The position numbers and the translations under genes are program-made. 12,469 nucleotides of DNA from DUAL01 sp964478325 (GTDB lineage Bacteria > Bacteroidota > Bacteroidia > Flavobacteriales > BACL11): positions 1 through 12,469 of the forward strand of contig CAYZIA010000047.1 of assembly GCA_964478325.1 (NCBI GenBank), read 5' to 3'. The notes beneath the pieces were generated by a model. It saw nothing but the letters and a program-made list of their open reading frames with translations, did no database searches and had not been told where the DNA came from. Of this stretch, positions 1-7,783 are shown piece by piece; positions within the stretch are counted from its first letter, which is position 1, and each line of letters opens with the position of its first letter.

Positions 1-1
1 C

Positions 2-535
2 AGAAAGTTTCTAATAATGATCGGAAAAGGGAAACTAATAAAAAACAAAGGTTTTTTTAAATTTAATATTGGTGAAGAAGAAAGAATCTTAGATGTAGCA
101 ACACTTTGCAAGGCTTGTCAAGATTTATCAAAAAGTAAAACTGGTGCACTCATTGTTATTACTCACACGGATGATTTGTCTTTTTTCTCAGAATCAGGAG
201 TACAAATTAATGCTAGAATGAGTGTGCCTTTATTTAAGAGTATCTTTTACAAAAATAGTCCATTACATGATGGTGCAGTTATTATTAGAGATAATAAAAT
301 AGTTGCTGCAAGATGCGTTTTACCAGTAACTAACAATACCGATTTTCCTACCTATTTAGGAATGCGACACAGAGCTGCCGCTGGAATTTCTGAAGACTCT
401 GATGCAATAGTAATTATTGTTTCTGAACAAAATGGTGAGATCTCATTTGCAAAAGAAGGAAATTTACAAAGTCAATGTAGCAAAGAAAAATTAGAGGATT
501 TATTAAAACTTGAAGCAAAAAATATTAGTCCTTAG
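2..535 (+). CDS. cdaA: Diadenylate cyclase CdaA (c-di-AMP synthase), 5' end outside window
   Basis: CdaA joins two ATP molecules into the second messenger c-di-AMP at the inner face of the cytoplasmic membrane. The visible 177 residues are the DAC (DisA_N) catalytic domain. It contains TGALIVI near base 140, the HDGA motif at bases 266-277, which is the cyclase signature, and the RHR motif at bases 365-373 followed by AAAGISE. The frame stays open to the left edge: the first codons read RKFLIMIGKG, matching the linker that precedes the cyclase domain in CdaA (consensus like E-RR-L--IG). The ATG at base 17 is therefore an internal methionine, not the start. Full-length CdaA is about 260 residues with three N-terminal membrane helices, which are missing here only because the window begins. 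The gene converges on def, with an 11-base overlap of the 3' ends. The family call is firm. Confidence 0.93.
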   Translation, partial: RKFLIMIGKGKLIKNKGFFKFNIGEEERILDVATLCKACQDLSKSKTGALIVITHTDDLSFFSESGVQINARMSVPLFKSIFYKNSPLHDGAVIIRDNKIVAARCVLPVTNNTDFPTYLGMRHRAAAGISEDSDAIVIIVSEQNGEISFAKEGNLQSQCSKEKLEDLLKLEAKNISP

Positions 536-1085
536 AAAATCGCATCTTATATCTGACTTCCACCTTTCCTTTAGAAATATCCGTAAGTTTTCCTTTTAGC
601 ATTCTTTTACGCAAAAGACTAATTCTATCAGTAAAAAGCACGCCTTCTAAATGATCATATTCGTGTTGAATAACCCTAGCAGTTAAACCATAAAATTTTT
701 TTGAATGCTTCTTGAATTTTTCATCTAAGAATTCAAGTTTAATTTCAGATCTTCTAGAAATATCTTCCCTAATATCAGGAATACTAAGGCATCCTTCATT
801 AAATAACCACTCTTCTCCTTTTTCTTCCAATATTTTAGGATTGATAAATACTTGTTTTAATGGGACAATATCGTTCTCCTCATCCTCTAAAAAAGGAGTT
901 GTATCAATGATAAAAATCCGAATAGCTTTATTGATTTGTGGGGCAGCCAGACCTATACCACTTGCAGCATACATACTTTCATACATATCAGAAATTAGCT
1001 GTTTTAAATCCGGATAATCCTTTGGAATTTCTTTACATTTTTCTCTTAAAACCCCTGAACCAAAAGCTACAATAGGAAGAATCAT
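525..1085 (-). CDS. def: Peptide deformylase
   Basis: This cytosolic metalloenzyme removes the N-formyl group from the initiator methionine of new proteins. All three family motifs are intact in the 186-residue product: GIGLAAPQ at residues 43-50, EGCLSIP at 97-103 (Cys99 is the metal ligand), and HEYDH at 141-145 (two His ligands and the catalytic Glu142). The length is normal for the family. The start is the ATG three bases after the moxR stop codon, so it is probably translated from the same transcript as moxR and is the last gene of the guaB cluster. Its 3' end overlaps that of cdaA on the other strand by 11 bases, which leaves no room for an intergenic terminator; I see no strong hairpin there. 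Confidence 0.96.
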   Translation of the reverse strand: MILPIVAFGSGVLREKCKEIPKDYPDLKQLISDMYESMYAASGIGLAAPQINKAIRIFIIDTTPFLEDEENDIVPLKQVFINPKILEEKGEEWLFNEGCLSIPDIREDISRRSEIKLEFLDEKFKKHSKKFYGLTARVIQHEYDHLEGVLFTDRISLLRKRMLKGKLTDISKGKVEVRYKMRFSKD

Positions 1086-1088
1086 ACT

Positions 1089-2060
1089 TTATAAAATGCT
1101 ATCGATAATATTATCTACAGAGATACCTTCTGCTTCTGCTTTATAGTTTCTGACAATTCTATGGCGTAGAATAGGTTTTGCTACTGCTTTTACATCCTCA
1201 ATATCTGGAGAATATTTACCATTTATAACAGCATGGCATTTTGCTCCTAAAAGCATAAATTGAGAAGCTCTAGGTCCGGCCCCCCATGAAATATATTCTT
1301 TTATCTTCTCAGAAGCCATCTCAGTTGTTGGCCTTGTTTTTCCTACAAGCCTTACAGCATATTCTACTACATTATCATTTACAGGAATCTTCCTGAGAAT
1401 ATTCTGATAAGATACAATTTCTTCTGCATTCATAATCTTTTTTACAGAAGAAACGTAATCAGAAGTTGTTTGCTTCACAATCTTTATTTCCTCATCAAAC
1501 TGAGGATAGTTTAAAATCACATTAAACATAAAACGATCTAATTGTGCCTCTGGCAAAGGATAAGTCCCTTCTTGCTCAATAGGATTTTGAGTTGCTAAAA
1601 CAAAAAATGGATTGTCTAATTCATATTTATTTCCAGCATTTGTAACTGAGCGTTCTTGCATTGACTCCAAAAGTGCTGATTGAGTTTTTGGTGGTGTTCT
1701 ATTGATCTCATCTGCCAAAATAATATTAGCAAATAAAGGTCCTTTTACAAATTTGAAACGCCTACTTTCATCCAAAATTTCAGCACCTACAATATCAGAT
1801 GGCATCAAATCTGGAGTGAATTGAATTCTATTAAATCTTAATCCTAAACAATCAGCAATAGTTTGTACAAGAAGTGTTTTAGCAAGCCCTGGAACACCCA
1901 CAAGAAGACAATGTCCTTTACTAAAAATTGAAATAAGAACTTGATCTACAACATCATCTTGCCCAACAATTACTCGAGATATTTCTAATTTAAATCTTTT
2001 AAAAACCTCAACAAAAGCATCAATAGCTTTTACATCTGAATTTATCTTTTTTTCTTCCAT
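1089..2060 (-). CDS. MoxR-family AAA+ ATPase
   Basis: This is a cytosolic AAA+ ATPase of the MoxR group, whose members are thought to act as chaperones in maturing or activating partner complexes, often together with DUF58 and von Willebrand A-domain proteins. Visible in the 323 residues are Walker A GVPGLAKT (55-62), Walker B ILADEINR (114-121), the sensor-1 stretch LATQNP (155-160), the MoxR-typical EQEGTYPLPEAQLDRF (162-177), and the C-terminal lid with GAGPRASQ (260-267) and LRHRI (298-302). The length fits the family (about 310-330). The start codon lies one base after the stop of the SurA-like gene, and the stop lies three bases before def, so it is embedded in the cluster. No DUF58 or VWA partner gene is present in this window; the substrate cannot be read from the sequence. 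Confidence 0.94.
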   Translation of the reverse strand: MEEKKINSDVKAIDAFVEVFKRFKLEISRVIVGQDDVVDQVLISIFSKGHCLLVGVPGLAKTLLVQTIADCLGLRFNRIQFTPDLMPSDIVGAEILDESRRFKFVKGPLFANIILADEINRTPPKTQSALLESMQERSVTNAGNKYELDNPFFVLATQNPIEQEGTYPLPEAQLDRFMFNVILNYPQFDEEIKIVKQTTSDYVSSVKKIMNAEEIVSYQNILRKIPVNDNVVEYAVRLVGKTRPTTEMASEKIKEYISWGAGPRASQFMLLGAKCHAVINGKYSPDIEDVKAVAKPILRHRIVRNYKAEAEGISVDNIIDSIL

Positions 2061-2061
2061 T

Positions 2062-3390
2062 TTATTGTATTATCCATTTATTATTGAAAGTACAATTTTG
2101 CAATTCTGCCTCTAATTTAATATAAGTTCTTGCAATCTTTTCTTCCAACCATTTATTTATTGTTTTTTGTTTCTTTTCTTGCAAAGCCACATTTCTAATT
2201 TTATCATAATCCTCAATTAAATTAGCAGTATGCGCTATAGTTTTCTTTCTAGTTTTTACTATTCTATATCCTTTTTGCCCATCCTCTGATTCTATAATAA
2301 TGGGGGCGGAAATTTCTCCTTTTCCCATCTTTTCAATCACAAAATAAAGGGCTGGATCTAAATCTTTCATAATAAACATACTAGAGCCAGAATTAGGATT
2401 TATAAGCAACCCCTCATTATTTCTACTCTCATCATCCGAAAAATCTAATGCAGCCTTTTCAAAAGTTATCTCTCCATTTGAAATCTGCTTCGCAACTTCT
2501 TCTATCTGTTCTTTTGTTTCCATAAGTTGGGTAGAAGACACTTTGGGTTTTAGTAAAATATGCCGAACATTTATCTGTTCGCCTCGTCTCTCAATTAATT
2601 GAATTATATGGTAACCAAATTCGCTTTTAATAACTTTAGAAATTTCATCTCCTTTTAACTTATAAGCCGCAGCTTCAAATGCAGGTACCAAATCTCCTCT
2701 TCCTACAAAACCCAATTCACCACCATTTTTAGCAGAACCTGAATCATCAGAATAAAGGGTAGCCAACACTTTAAAATCTTCTCCTTTTGTAATTCTTTCT
2801 TTGAATGATAATAGTTTATTTTTTATTCTATCTTTTTCTTGATTAGAAATCTCTGGATATATCACAATCTGAGAAATCTCAACTTCTGCCTCTATCATTG
2901 GTAAACTATCTTTTGGTAGATTATTAAAATAAATTTTTACCTCAGATGGTGTAACTTTTACTCCAGACGTAATAGTTCCTTGCATTCTTTGTGATAGTAA
3001 TTGATCATTTATCAAATCTCTAAACTCGGACTTTATTTCAATAATAGATTTTCCATAAAATTCTTCTAATCTTTCTTTACTTCCAACTTGCCCGATAAAA
3101 TAACGAATTCTTTTTTCTAATTCACTATCAATTTCTTGATCTGATATTTCCAAGCTATCAACTTTTGCTTGGTGTAGAAGCAGATTCTGATACAATAAAT
3201 CTTCAATAATTCTACATCTTATTTCTTCTCTGTTGGAATAACCTTGAGCTAAATATTGTTGATATTGTGTCTCGATATCAGAACTTAATATTATTTCATT
3301 TCCAATAATTGCCCTAACTCCATCTATTTCTTCCTGTGCAAGATTTTGGATGCTAAAAAGCATAAATACTATAAAAATAGATATTCTCAT
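2062..3390 (-). CDS. SurA-like periplasmic chaperone / peptidyl-prolyl isomerase
   Basis: This is a secreted foldase of the SurA/PpiC type, expected to help outer-membrane and exported proteins fold in the periplasm. The 442-residue product has a hydrophobic signal peptide (about 1-18, ending LAQ), a SurA-like N-terminal helical chaperone region (about 20-165) and two parvulin domains (about 170-266 and 273-380). Domain 1 keeps GGELGF (223-228) and FGYH (258-261) but has Gln174 where the first parvulin His normally sits (SQIVI). Domain 2 keeps RHILL (His277) but has GYRIV with Arg376 in place of the second His. Catalysis may therefore be weak and chaperoning dominant; E. coli SurA also has one inactive parvulin domain. 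Its ATG overlaps the TGA of the upstream lipoprotein gene in an ATGA, which suggests coupled translation. I would not assign the symbol surA without an orthology test. Confidence 0.9.
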   Translation of the reverse strand: MRISIFIVFMLFSIQNLAQEEIDGVRAIIGNEIILSSDIETQYQQYLAQGYSNREEIRCRIIEDLLYQNLLLHQAKVDSLEISDQEIDSELEKRIRYFIGQVGSKERLEEFYGKSIIEIKSEFRDLINDQLLSQRMQGTITSGVKVTPSEVKIYFNNLPKDSLPMIEAEVEISQIVIYPEISNQEKDRIKNKLLSFKERITKGEDFKVLATLYSDDSGSAKNGGELGFVGRGDLVPAFEAAAYKLKGDEISKVIKSEFGYHIIQLIERRGEQINVRHILLKPKVSSTQLMETKEQIEEVAKQISNGEITFEKAALDFSDDESRNNEGLLINPNSGSSMFIMKDLDPALYFVIEKMGKGEISAPIIIESEDGQKGYRIVKTRKKTIAHTANLIEDYDKIRNVALQEKKQKTINKWLEEKIARTYIKLEAELQNCTFNNKWIIQ

Positions 3391-4226
3391 TGATATATTT
3401 TAATTTTATTATCTGAAATTCCCTTCTGATACAACTCATCTTCTAATTGTTTCAAAAACAATAGTTTATTTCTATTTAAGATTATTTTTCTAATTTTCTC
3501 TTGCACCAAATTTAACGGACTTGTACTTCCTTTTATTTGATATTGCTTGATAAATAAAAAGTATTTACTACTATCGGTAGAGTAATTATAATATTTATTT
3601 TTTGACAAATAATAAGTTGAATTTTGAATTTCCAATGGTAGCCTTTCCGCAAATTTAGAAAAATAAATCCATCTAGAATCTTCTAAATGATAATTAGAAG
3701 CAAATTGCCTACAATACTCAATCAAGTCTTCTTTATCTTCTTCTTTTTCAGATCGAAAAATATTTTGGAACACATCTAGATTCGGCGCATCCATATTAAT
3801 TTTTACAAATCTTCCTTGAAAGATATTTTCTTTTAACTCTAACTCTTCTTTATTCTTATCATAATAATTTTGAATTTCTATTTTAGAAACAATAGTATCA
3901 AAATTTTGATTGATTAACTCTTGCTGATAAGCATAAATAAGTAAAGAACTTCTATAATCATCAATTCTATCTTCTACATTCTTTAAAGCATCTGTTAAGT
4001 TCATTTCCGCTTGAGCTACTAAAAGCTGTTTTTTAATCCAGTTATCAATATAGCTTTGCACAAAAGTGACGCTATCAGCTTCTTCCGGAAAAGAATTACT
4101 GATCTCTGAAAGATATAATTCTTTATTGTACAAAGAAACCAAAAGTTTGTCCTCAGAGGACAAACCGCTACAAGCCATAAAGAATAATGGAATACACAAA
4201 AAAAGTAACTGATTCTTGACTTTCAA
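3387..4226 (-). CDS. Lipoprotein resembling a SurA/PpiC foldase without a recognisable PPIase domain (TTG start)
   Basis: The product has 279 residues. Its N-terminus is a lipoprotein signal peptide: charged MKVK, a hydrophobic core, then a lipobox-like FMAC with Cys19 as the lipidated residue. What follows resembles the helical chaperone part of SurA/PpiC proteins: a short beta-like segment (LLVSLYNKELYLSEIS), long charged helices such as YIDNWIKKQLLVAQAE, and KIEIQNYYDKNKEELE. I find none of the parvulin marks: no SHIL-type histidine, no GG-LG and no FGYH. The start is TTG. The frame is closed by TAA eight codon-bases upstream, only ATT and GTT lie between, and the first internal ATG (residue 17) would destroy the signal peptide. 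It sits 10 bases after the two-domain parvulin gene and overlaps the SurA-like gene by 4 bases (ATGA). A membrane-anchored, non-catalytic co-chaperone is the likely role, inferred from fold resemblance and neighbours. Confidence 0.8.
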   Translation of the reverse strand: MKVKNQLLFLCIPLFFMACSGLSSEDKLLVSLYNKELYLSEISNSFPEEADSVTFVQSYIDNWIKKQLLVAQAEMNLTDALKNVEDRIDDYRSSLLIYAYQQELINQNFDTIVSKIEIQNYYDKNKEELELKENIFQGRFVKINMDAPNLDVFQNIFRSEKEEDKEDLIEYCRQFASNYHLEDSRWIYFSKFAERLPLEIQNSTYYLSKNKYYNYSTDSSKYFLFIKQYQIKGSTSPLNLVQEKIRKIILNRNKLLFLKQLEDELYQKGISDNKIKIYQ

Positions 4227-4236
4227 AACAATTTAC

Positions 4237-6198
4237 TTACTGAATTAAAGAATGAAGAACATCCTTATTTACTTTTACTTCATATTTTCTTTTTAGTTCG
4301 ACAAGCCAGTTTTTTTCCAGATAATCTTGAAAATCAGAAATGACTTTCCCTTTTGTTTCAGAAAGTTCTTTTCTCTGCGAAGGGATAATTTCTAAAATAT
4401 CTACTATAATTATAGACCCATCCTTTCCTTTAATAAGATTGCTTGTTCCAACTTTCCATCCAGCATCATTTATATATTCATTCTCATCTTTACTAAACTT
4501 TTTTGTTGTAATCTGTAAATTTAAAGGAGAAGAATAATTCACTTTTTCCAAAATATCCTCATCCGTTATATAGGTCATTCTGTGTCGTTTTTTTATTTGA
4601 TACAAAGTTCTTTTTGCAACTTTCTCATCAATACAAGTATATATTTTTGCTTCCACCCTTTCTCCCCAAAGATAACTATTCTGATTATTTTCAAAAAAGT
4701 TTTGTAAACCTATTGTGTCTTTAATAGCTTTTGTCCAAACCATATCATCCATTAAATCAAAAAGTAAAATCCCATCAGTGTATTCTTGCAAAAGAGCTTT
4801 AAACTCTGGATACTTTTGTTCCAATCTGCTATTTTCATAATTTAGACAAGTCTCATCTATAAAAGTATTATATAAATTATAAAAATAAGTTTGATAATTA
4901 TCTTTTACTTCTATTTGATTGGACAAAATATAGGATACAAAATCTTTTTGTGTATAGTGCTTTCCATCAAGAATAAATAGATCTTTTTTGAGTAAATTTG
5001 CTTTTTCACTAGTCCAATCTCCTTTTGCCAAACTCTCATCAACATGTTTTGAGATTTCATTTAATCTACTTGTATAAGCTTTAAAATTATATTCTTCCTT
5101 AATTTTGGAAATAAGTGCTTTATCCCTTAAAGCATTTCTAGAGTCTTGATGTACTTTCTTTTTTAATTGGTCTTTTATCTCTTCAAACGAAGGAATAGGT
5201 TTTTTCTCTAAAAGCTTAACAATATGCCATCCAAAATCTGTTCTAAAAGGAATGGAGATCTCACCAGAATAATGTAGAGAGAATGCGATATCTTCAAATT
5301 CTTTTACCATTTTTCCAACTCCAAACAGAGGAAGGGCTCCTCCCTTTACTGCTGTTGCTCTGTCTTCAGAGAATTGCTTTGCCAGTTCTCCAAAATCCTC
5401 GCCTATTTTCAGTTTTTCAGAGATTTTTTCTATTTTAGTTTTACTTATTTCAATTTGCTCATTAGAGGCGTCTTTAGTTAATTTGAACATGATATGCGCC
5501 ACTTTTACCTCTCCAATTGCTTTTCTTTTCTCATTTACTTTTTTCAAATGATAGCCGTATCTTGTTCTCACAGGATTAGAAATATTACCTATTTCGGTAT
5601 TATAAGCAGCACTTTCGAAAGGATACACCATCATAAATATGTTAAAAAATCCCAAATTTCCTTCGTTATTTAGGGAAGATTTATCATCAGAATATTGCTT
5701 TGCTGCTTGTGAAAAATCCATTCCTTTAAGAATCTTATCTCTAATATCTTCCGCCTTATTAAATGCTTCTAAAGTATCAATAGGTAGCGCTTTCTCAGAT
5801 ACTGATATTAAGATATGACTTACATTTACATCTGTTTGCATTCGCTGATAAGCCTCTTGTATCAATTTCTCATCAAAATGATTATCACTCAAATATGGTT
5901 TAGAAAGTTGATTTCTATACATAGCTAGTTCACTTAAAAACTCTGGAATAGTATCATATTGTAATGCTTTTGCCTCTTTTACTTTTAATCGAAAATTGAT
6001 AAAAAGCTGCATATATTCATCTAAATATTCTTTTGTAATTATAGAATCATTATGATTATTTTTATAAAAAATGGATTTGAATTCATCTAAAGTAATTTTA
6101 TCATCTCCAACATTTAAGATAACTTCACTATTTTGTGCAAACGATAAGGATTGAACGTAAAAAATTACAAATAATAACAAATACTTTTTAATCTTCAT
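4237..6198 (-). CDS. PpiC-type periplasmic foldase with two parvulin domains
   Basis: This is a peptidyl-prolyl cis-trans isomerase of the parvulin class, exported to the periplasm. The 653 residues comprise a signal peptide (about 1-21, SLSFA before Gln-Asn), a helical N-terminal region (about 25-120), parvulin domain 1 (about 125-221: VSHIL with His128, EGNLGF at 179-184, YGYH with His217), parvulin domain 2 (about 232-329: VAHIM with His235, KGGALPLF at 285-292, FGWH with His325), and a long C-terminal region of about 320 residues without a motif I recognise. Both domains keep the two conserved histidines, so this is the catalytically convincing member of the trio. It starts 18 bases after the guaB stop and is followed after 10 bases by the lipoprotein foldase. 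A role in folding outer-membrane and secreted proteins is known for the family; specific clients cannot be inferred. Confidence 0.92.
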   Translation of the reverse strand: MKIKKYLLLFVIFYVQSLSFAQNSEVILNVGDDKITLDEFKSIFYKNNHNDSIITKEYLDEYMQLFINFRLKVKEAKALQYDTIPEFLSELAMYRNQLSKPYLSDNHFDEKLIQEAYQRMQTDVNVSHILISVSEKALPIDTLEAFNKAEDIRDKILKGMDFSQAAKQYSDDKSSLNNEGNLGFFNIFMMVYPFESAAYNTEIGNISNPVRTRYGYHLKKVNEKRKAIGEVKVAHIMFKLTKDASNEQIEISKTKIEKISEKLKIGEDFGELAKQFSEDRATAVKGGALPLFGVGKMVKEFEDIAFSLHYSGEISIPFRTDFGWHIVKLLEKKPIPSFEEIKDQLKKKVHQDSRNALRDKALISKIKEEYNFKAYTSRLNEISKHVDESLAKGDWTSEKANLLKKDLFILDGKHYTQKDFVSYILSNQIEVKDNYQTYFYNLYNTFIDETCLNYENSRLEQKYPEFKALLQEYTDGILLFDLMDDMVWTKAIKDTIGLQNFFENNQNSYLWGERVEAKIYTCIDEKVAKRTLYQIKKRHRMTYITDEDILEKVNYSSPLNLQITTKKFSKDENEYINDAGWKVGTSNLIKGKDGSIIIVDILEIIPSQRKELSETKGKVISDFQDYLEKNWLVELKRKYEVKVNKDVLHSLIQ

Positions 6199-6216
6199 TT
6201 CTAATAATTTATAAAT

Positions 6217-7683
6217 CTATTTTCTACTATAATTTGGAGCTTCTCTAGTGATAGTGACGTCATGAGGATGACTTTCGGAAACACCAGCTGCTGTAATCTT
6301 TATAAATCTTGCTTTGCTTAAGCTCTTAATATCTTCAGCACCACAATATCCCATACCGGCCCTCAGTCCGCCAATCATTTGATGAACAACTTCTGATAAA
6401 GTTCCTTTGTAAGGAACTCTTCCAACAATACCTTCAGGAACTAACTTCTTAGGATCATTCTCAGTAGTTTGAAAATATCTATCTTTTGAACCATCTTGCA
6501 TAGCTTCTACTGAACCCATTCCTCTAAAAGTCTTGAATTTTCTTCCTTCAAAAATAATAGTTTCTCCAGGAGCTTCTTCAACACCAGCAATTAATGAACC
6601 AAGCATAACTGTACTAGAACCAGCTACCAAAGCTTTAACTATATCCCCAGAATACCGGATTCCTCCATCAGCAATAACTGGAATATTTTTCTTTTTTGCT
6701 ACTTCATTTACCTCCAAAAGAGCAGTAAGTTGAGGTACACCAATACCGGCAATAATCCTGGTAGTACAAATAGAACCAGGACCAATACCTACTTTTATAG
6801 CGTCCGCTCCGGCATCAATAAGAGCTTTGGCAGCTTTCGCTGTGGCTATGTTTCCTACTACAACATCTAATTTTGGAAATTCCGATTTTATTCTTTTTAG
6901 CAAATCAATTACCCCTTTTGAATGTCCATGAGCTGTATCAATAATTATTGCATCGACAGATGCCTTTACTAGTTCTGAGACCCTTTTTGAAACATCAGGA
7001 GTTACGCCAACTGCAGCTACTACTCTTAATCTGCCATACCTGTCTTTGCAAGCGTTAGGCCGCATTCTATTTTTAATTATATCTTTAAAAGTGATAAGTC
7101 CAACCAATTCATTCTTTTTATTAACTACTGGTAATTTCTCAATTTTATTTTCTTGTAAAATTTGTTCTGCATTCTCTAAATCCGTGATTTCTGTAATAAT
7201 GATATCATCTATAGTCATTATCTTCTTTATAGGTAGATCCAAATCTTTTTCAAAACGTAAATCTCTATTGGTAACAATTCCAACTAATTTATTCTTTTTA
7301 TTTACAATAGGAATACCTCCAATACTATGCTCTTGCATGATACTTAGCGCATCCCCAACCTTTGCTTCATCCCTCAAAGTAATAGGGTCTAAAATCATAC
7401 CGCTTTCAGATCGTTTTACTTTTCTTACTTCATTAGCTTGATTTTCGATACTCATATTTTTATGCAGAACACCAATACCACCTTCCTGAGCTATAGCAAT
7501 AGCCATTCCTGCTTCTGTTACAGTATCCATAGCAGCAGAAATAATAGGAATATTTAGTTTTATATTTTGGGTAAAATAGGTGGAAATATCAACTGATAAA
7601 GGTAATACTTCAGAATAATCTGGAACAACCAATACATCATCATAAGTAAGCCCTTCTGATATTTGCTTGTGTTTCTCTGTCAT
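6217..7683 (-). CDS. guaB: Inosine-5'-monophosphate dehydrogenase
   Basis: GuaB oxidises IMP to XMP with NAD+, the committed step of guanine nucleotide synthesis in the cytosol. The 488-residue length is standard. The catalytic TIM barrel is split by a CBS-domain pair (about 95-205, with VGIVTNRDLR and VGLITFKDI closing the two repeats). The active-site loop is GPGSICTTR (301-309) with catalytic Cys306. IADGGIRYSGD (337-347), the flap-region RGMGSVEAM (387-395) and EGIVGRVPYKG (417-427) are all intact. It is the first gene of the minus-strand cluster, with 100 bases upstream that hold the previous gene's terminator and a candidate promoter. The start ATG gives the usual N-terminus leading into GLTYDDVLVVP. 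Physical linkage to envelope foldases is not a metabolic link; shared transcription is the likely reason. Confidence 0.97.
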   Translation of the reverse strand: MTEKHKQISEGLTYDDVLVVPDYSEVLPLSVDISTYFTQNIKLNIPIISAAMDTVTEAGMAIAIAQEGGIGVLHKNMSIENQANEVRKVKRSESGMILDPITLRDEAKVGDALSIMQEHSIGGIPIVNKKNKLVGIVTNRDLRFEKDLDLPIKKIMTIDDIIITEITDLENAEQILQENKIEKLPVVNKKNELVGLITFKDIIKNRMRPNACKDRYGRLRVVAAVGVTPDVSKRVSELVKASVDAIIIDTAHGHSKGVIDLLKRIKSEFPKLDVVVGNIATAKAAKALIDAGADAIKVGIGPGSICTTRIIAGIGVPQLTALLEVNEVAKKKNIPVIADGGIRYSGDIVKALVAGSSTVMLGSLIAGVEEAPGETIIFEGRKFKTFRGMGSVEAMQDGSKDRYFQTTENDPKKLVPEGIVGRVPYKGTLSEVVHQMIGGLRAGMGYCGAEDIKSLSKARFIKITAAGVSESHPHDVTITREAPNYSRK

Positions 7684-7706
7684 ATTCTGTTTTTAAAAAT
7701 TGAGTG

Positions 7707-7740
7707 CAAAAATAGAAAAAATATCAGCTCAAGTTACAAA
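7707..7740 (-). promoter_or_regulatory. guaB: Candidate Bacteroidota-type promoter for guaB cluster
   Basis: On the minus strand, TATTTTTG (bases 7714 to 7707) fits the -7 consensus TAnnTTTG exactly. TTTG (7740 to 7737) lies 22 bases upstream as a -33 element, near the long end of the accepted spacing. Transcription would begin near base 7700, leaving a leader of about 17 bases. The -33 element lies inside the T run of the upstream gene's terminator. An alternative TTG at 7732-7730 has only 15 bases of spacing. This is a motif match only. Confidence 0.55.
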
Positions 7741-7762
7741 AAAAAGTCCCAAAAATGGGACT
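7738..7762 (-). terminator. Intrinsic terminator of the giant secreted-protein gene
   Basis: Read on the minus strand, 21 bases after the stop codon there is a perfect 6-bp stem AGTCCC / GGGACT with a 6-base loop ATTTTT, followed directly by a run of T (bases 7744-7738). This is a textbook Rho-independent terminator. It separates the secreted-protein gene from the guaB cluster, so the two are probably separate transcripts. Confidence 0.88.
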
Positions 7763-7783
7763 CTTTAATTTATGTAATTATTG

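Noticed and set aside
17..19. ATG at base 17 as the start of the diadenylate cyclase
   Set aside because: The frame is open upstream to the window edge and encodes the conserved pre-domain linker; a start here would remove the membrane helices of CdaA.
712..1017. Plus-strand open frame of 101 codons
   Set aside because: It lies wholly antisense to def, has low-complexity Ser/Ile-rich composition and no recognisable domain.
4340..4537. Plus-strand open frame of 65 codons
   Set aside because: It is antisense to the well-supported two-domain parvulin gene and has no motif.
6533..6733. Plus-strand open frame of 66 codons
   Set aside because: It is antisense to the catalytic half of guaB and has no independent support.
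7046..7441. Plus-strand open frame of 131 codons
   Set aside because: It mirrors the CBS-domain part of guaB; its hydrophobic look comes from reading the opposite strand of charged, AT-rich codons.
7738..7783. Possible small RNA or riboswitch upstream of guaB
   Set aside because: The only structure is the simple hairpin with a T run, fully explained as the terminator of the preceding gene; the guaB leader itself would be about 17 bases.
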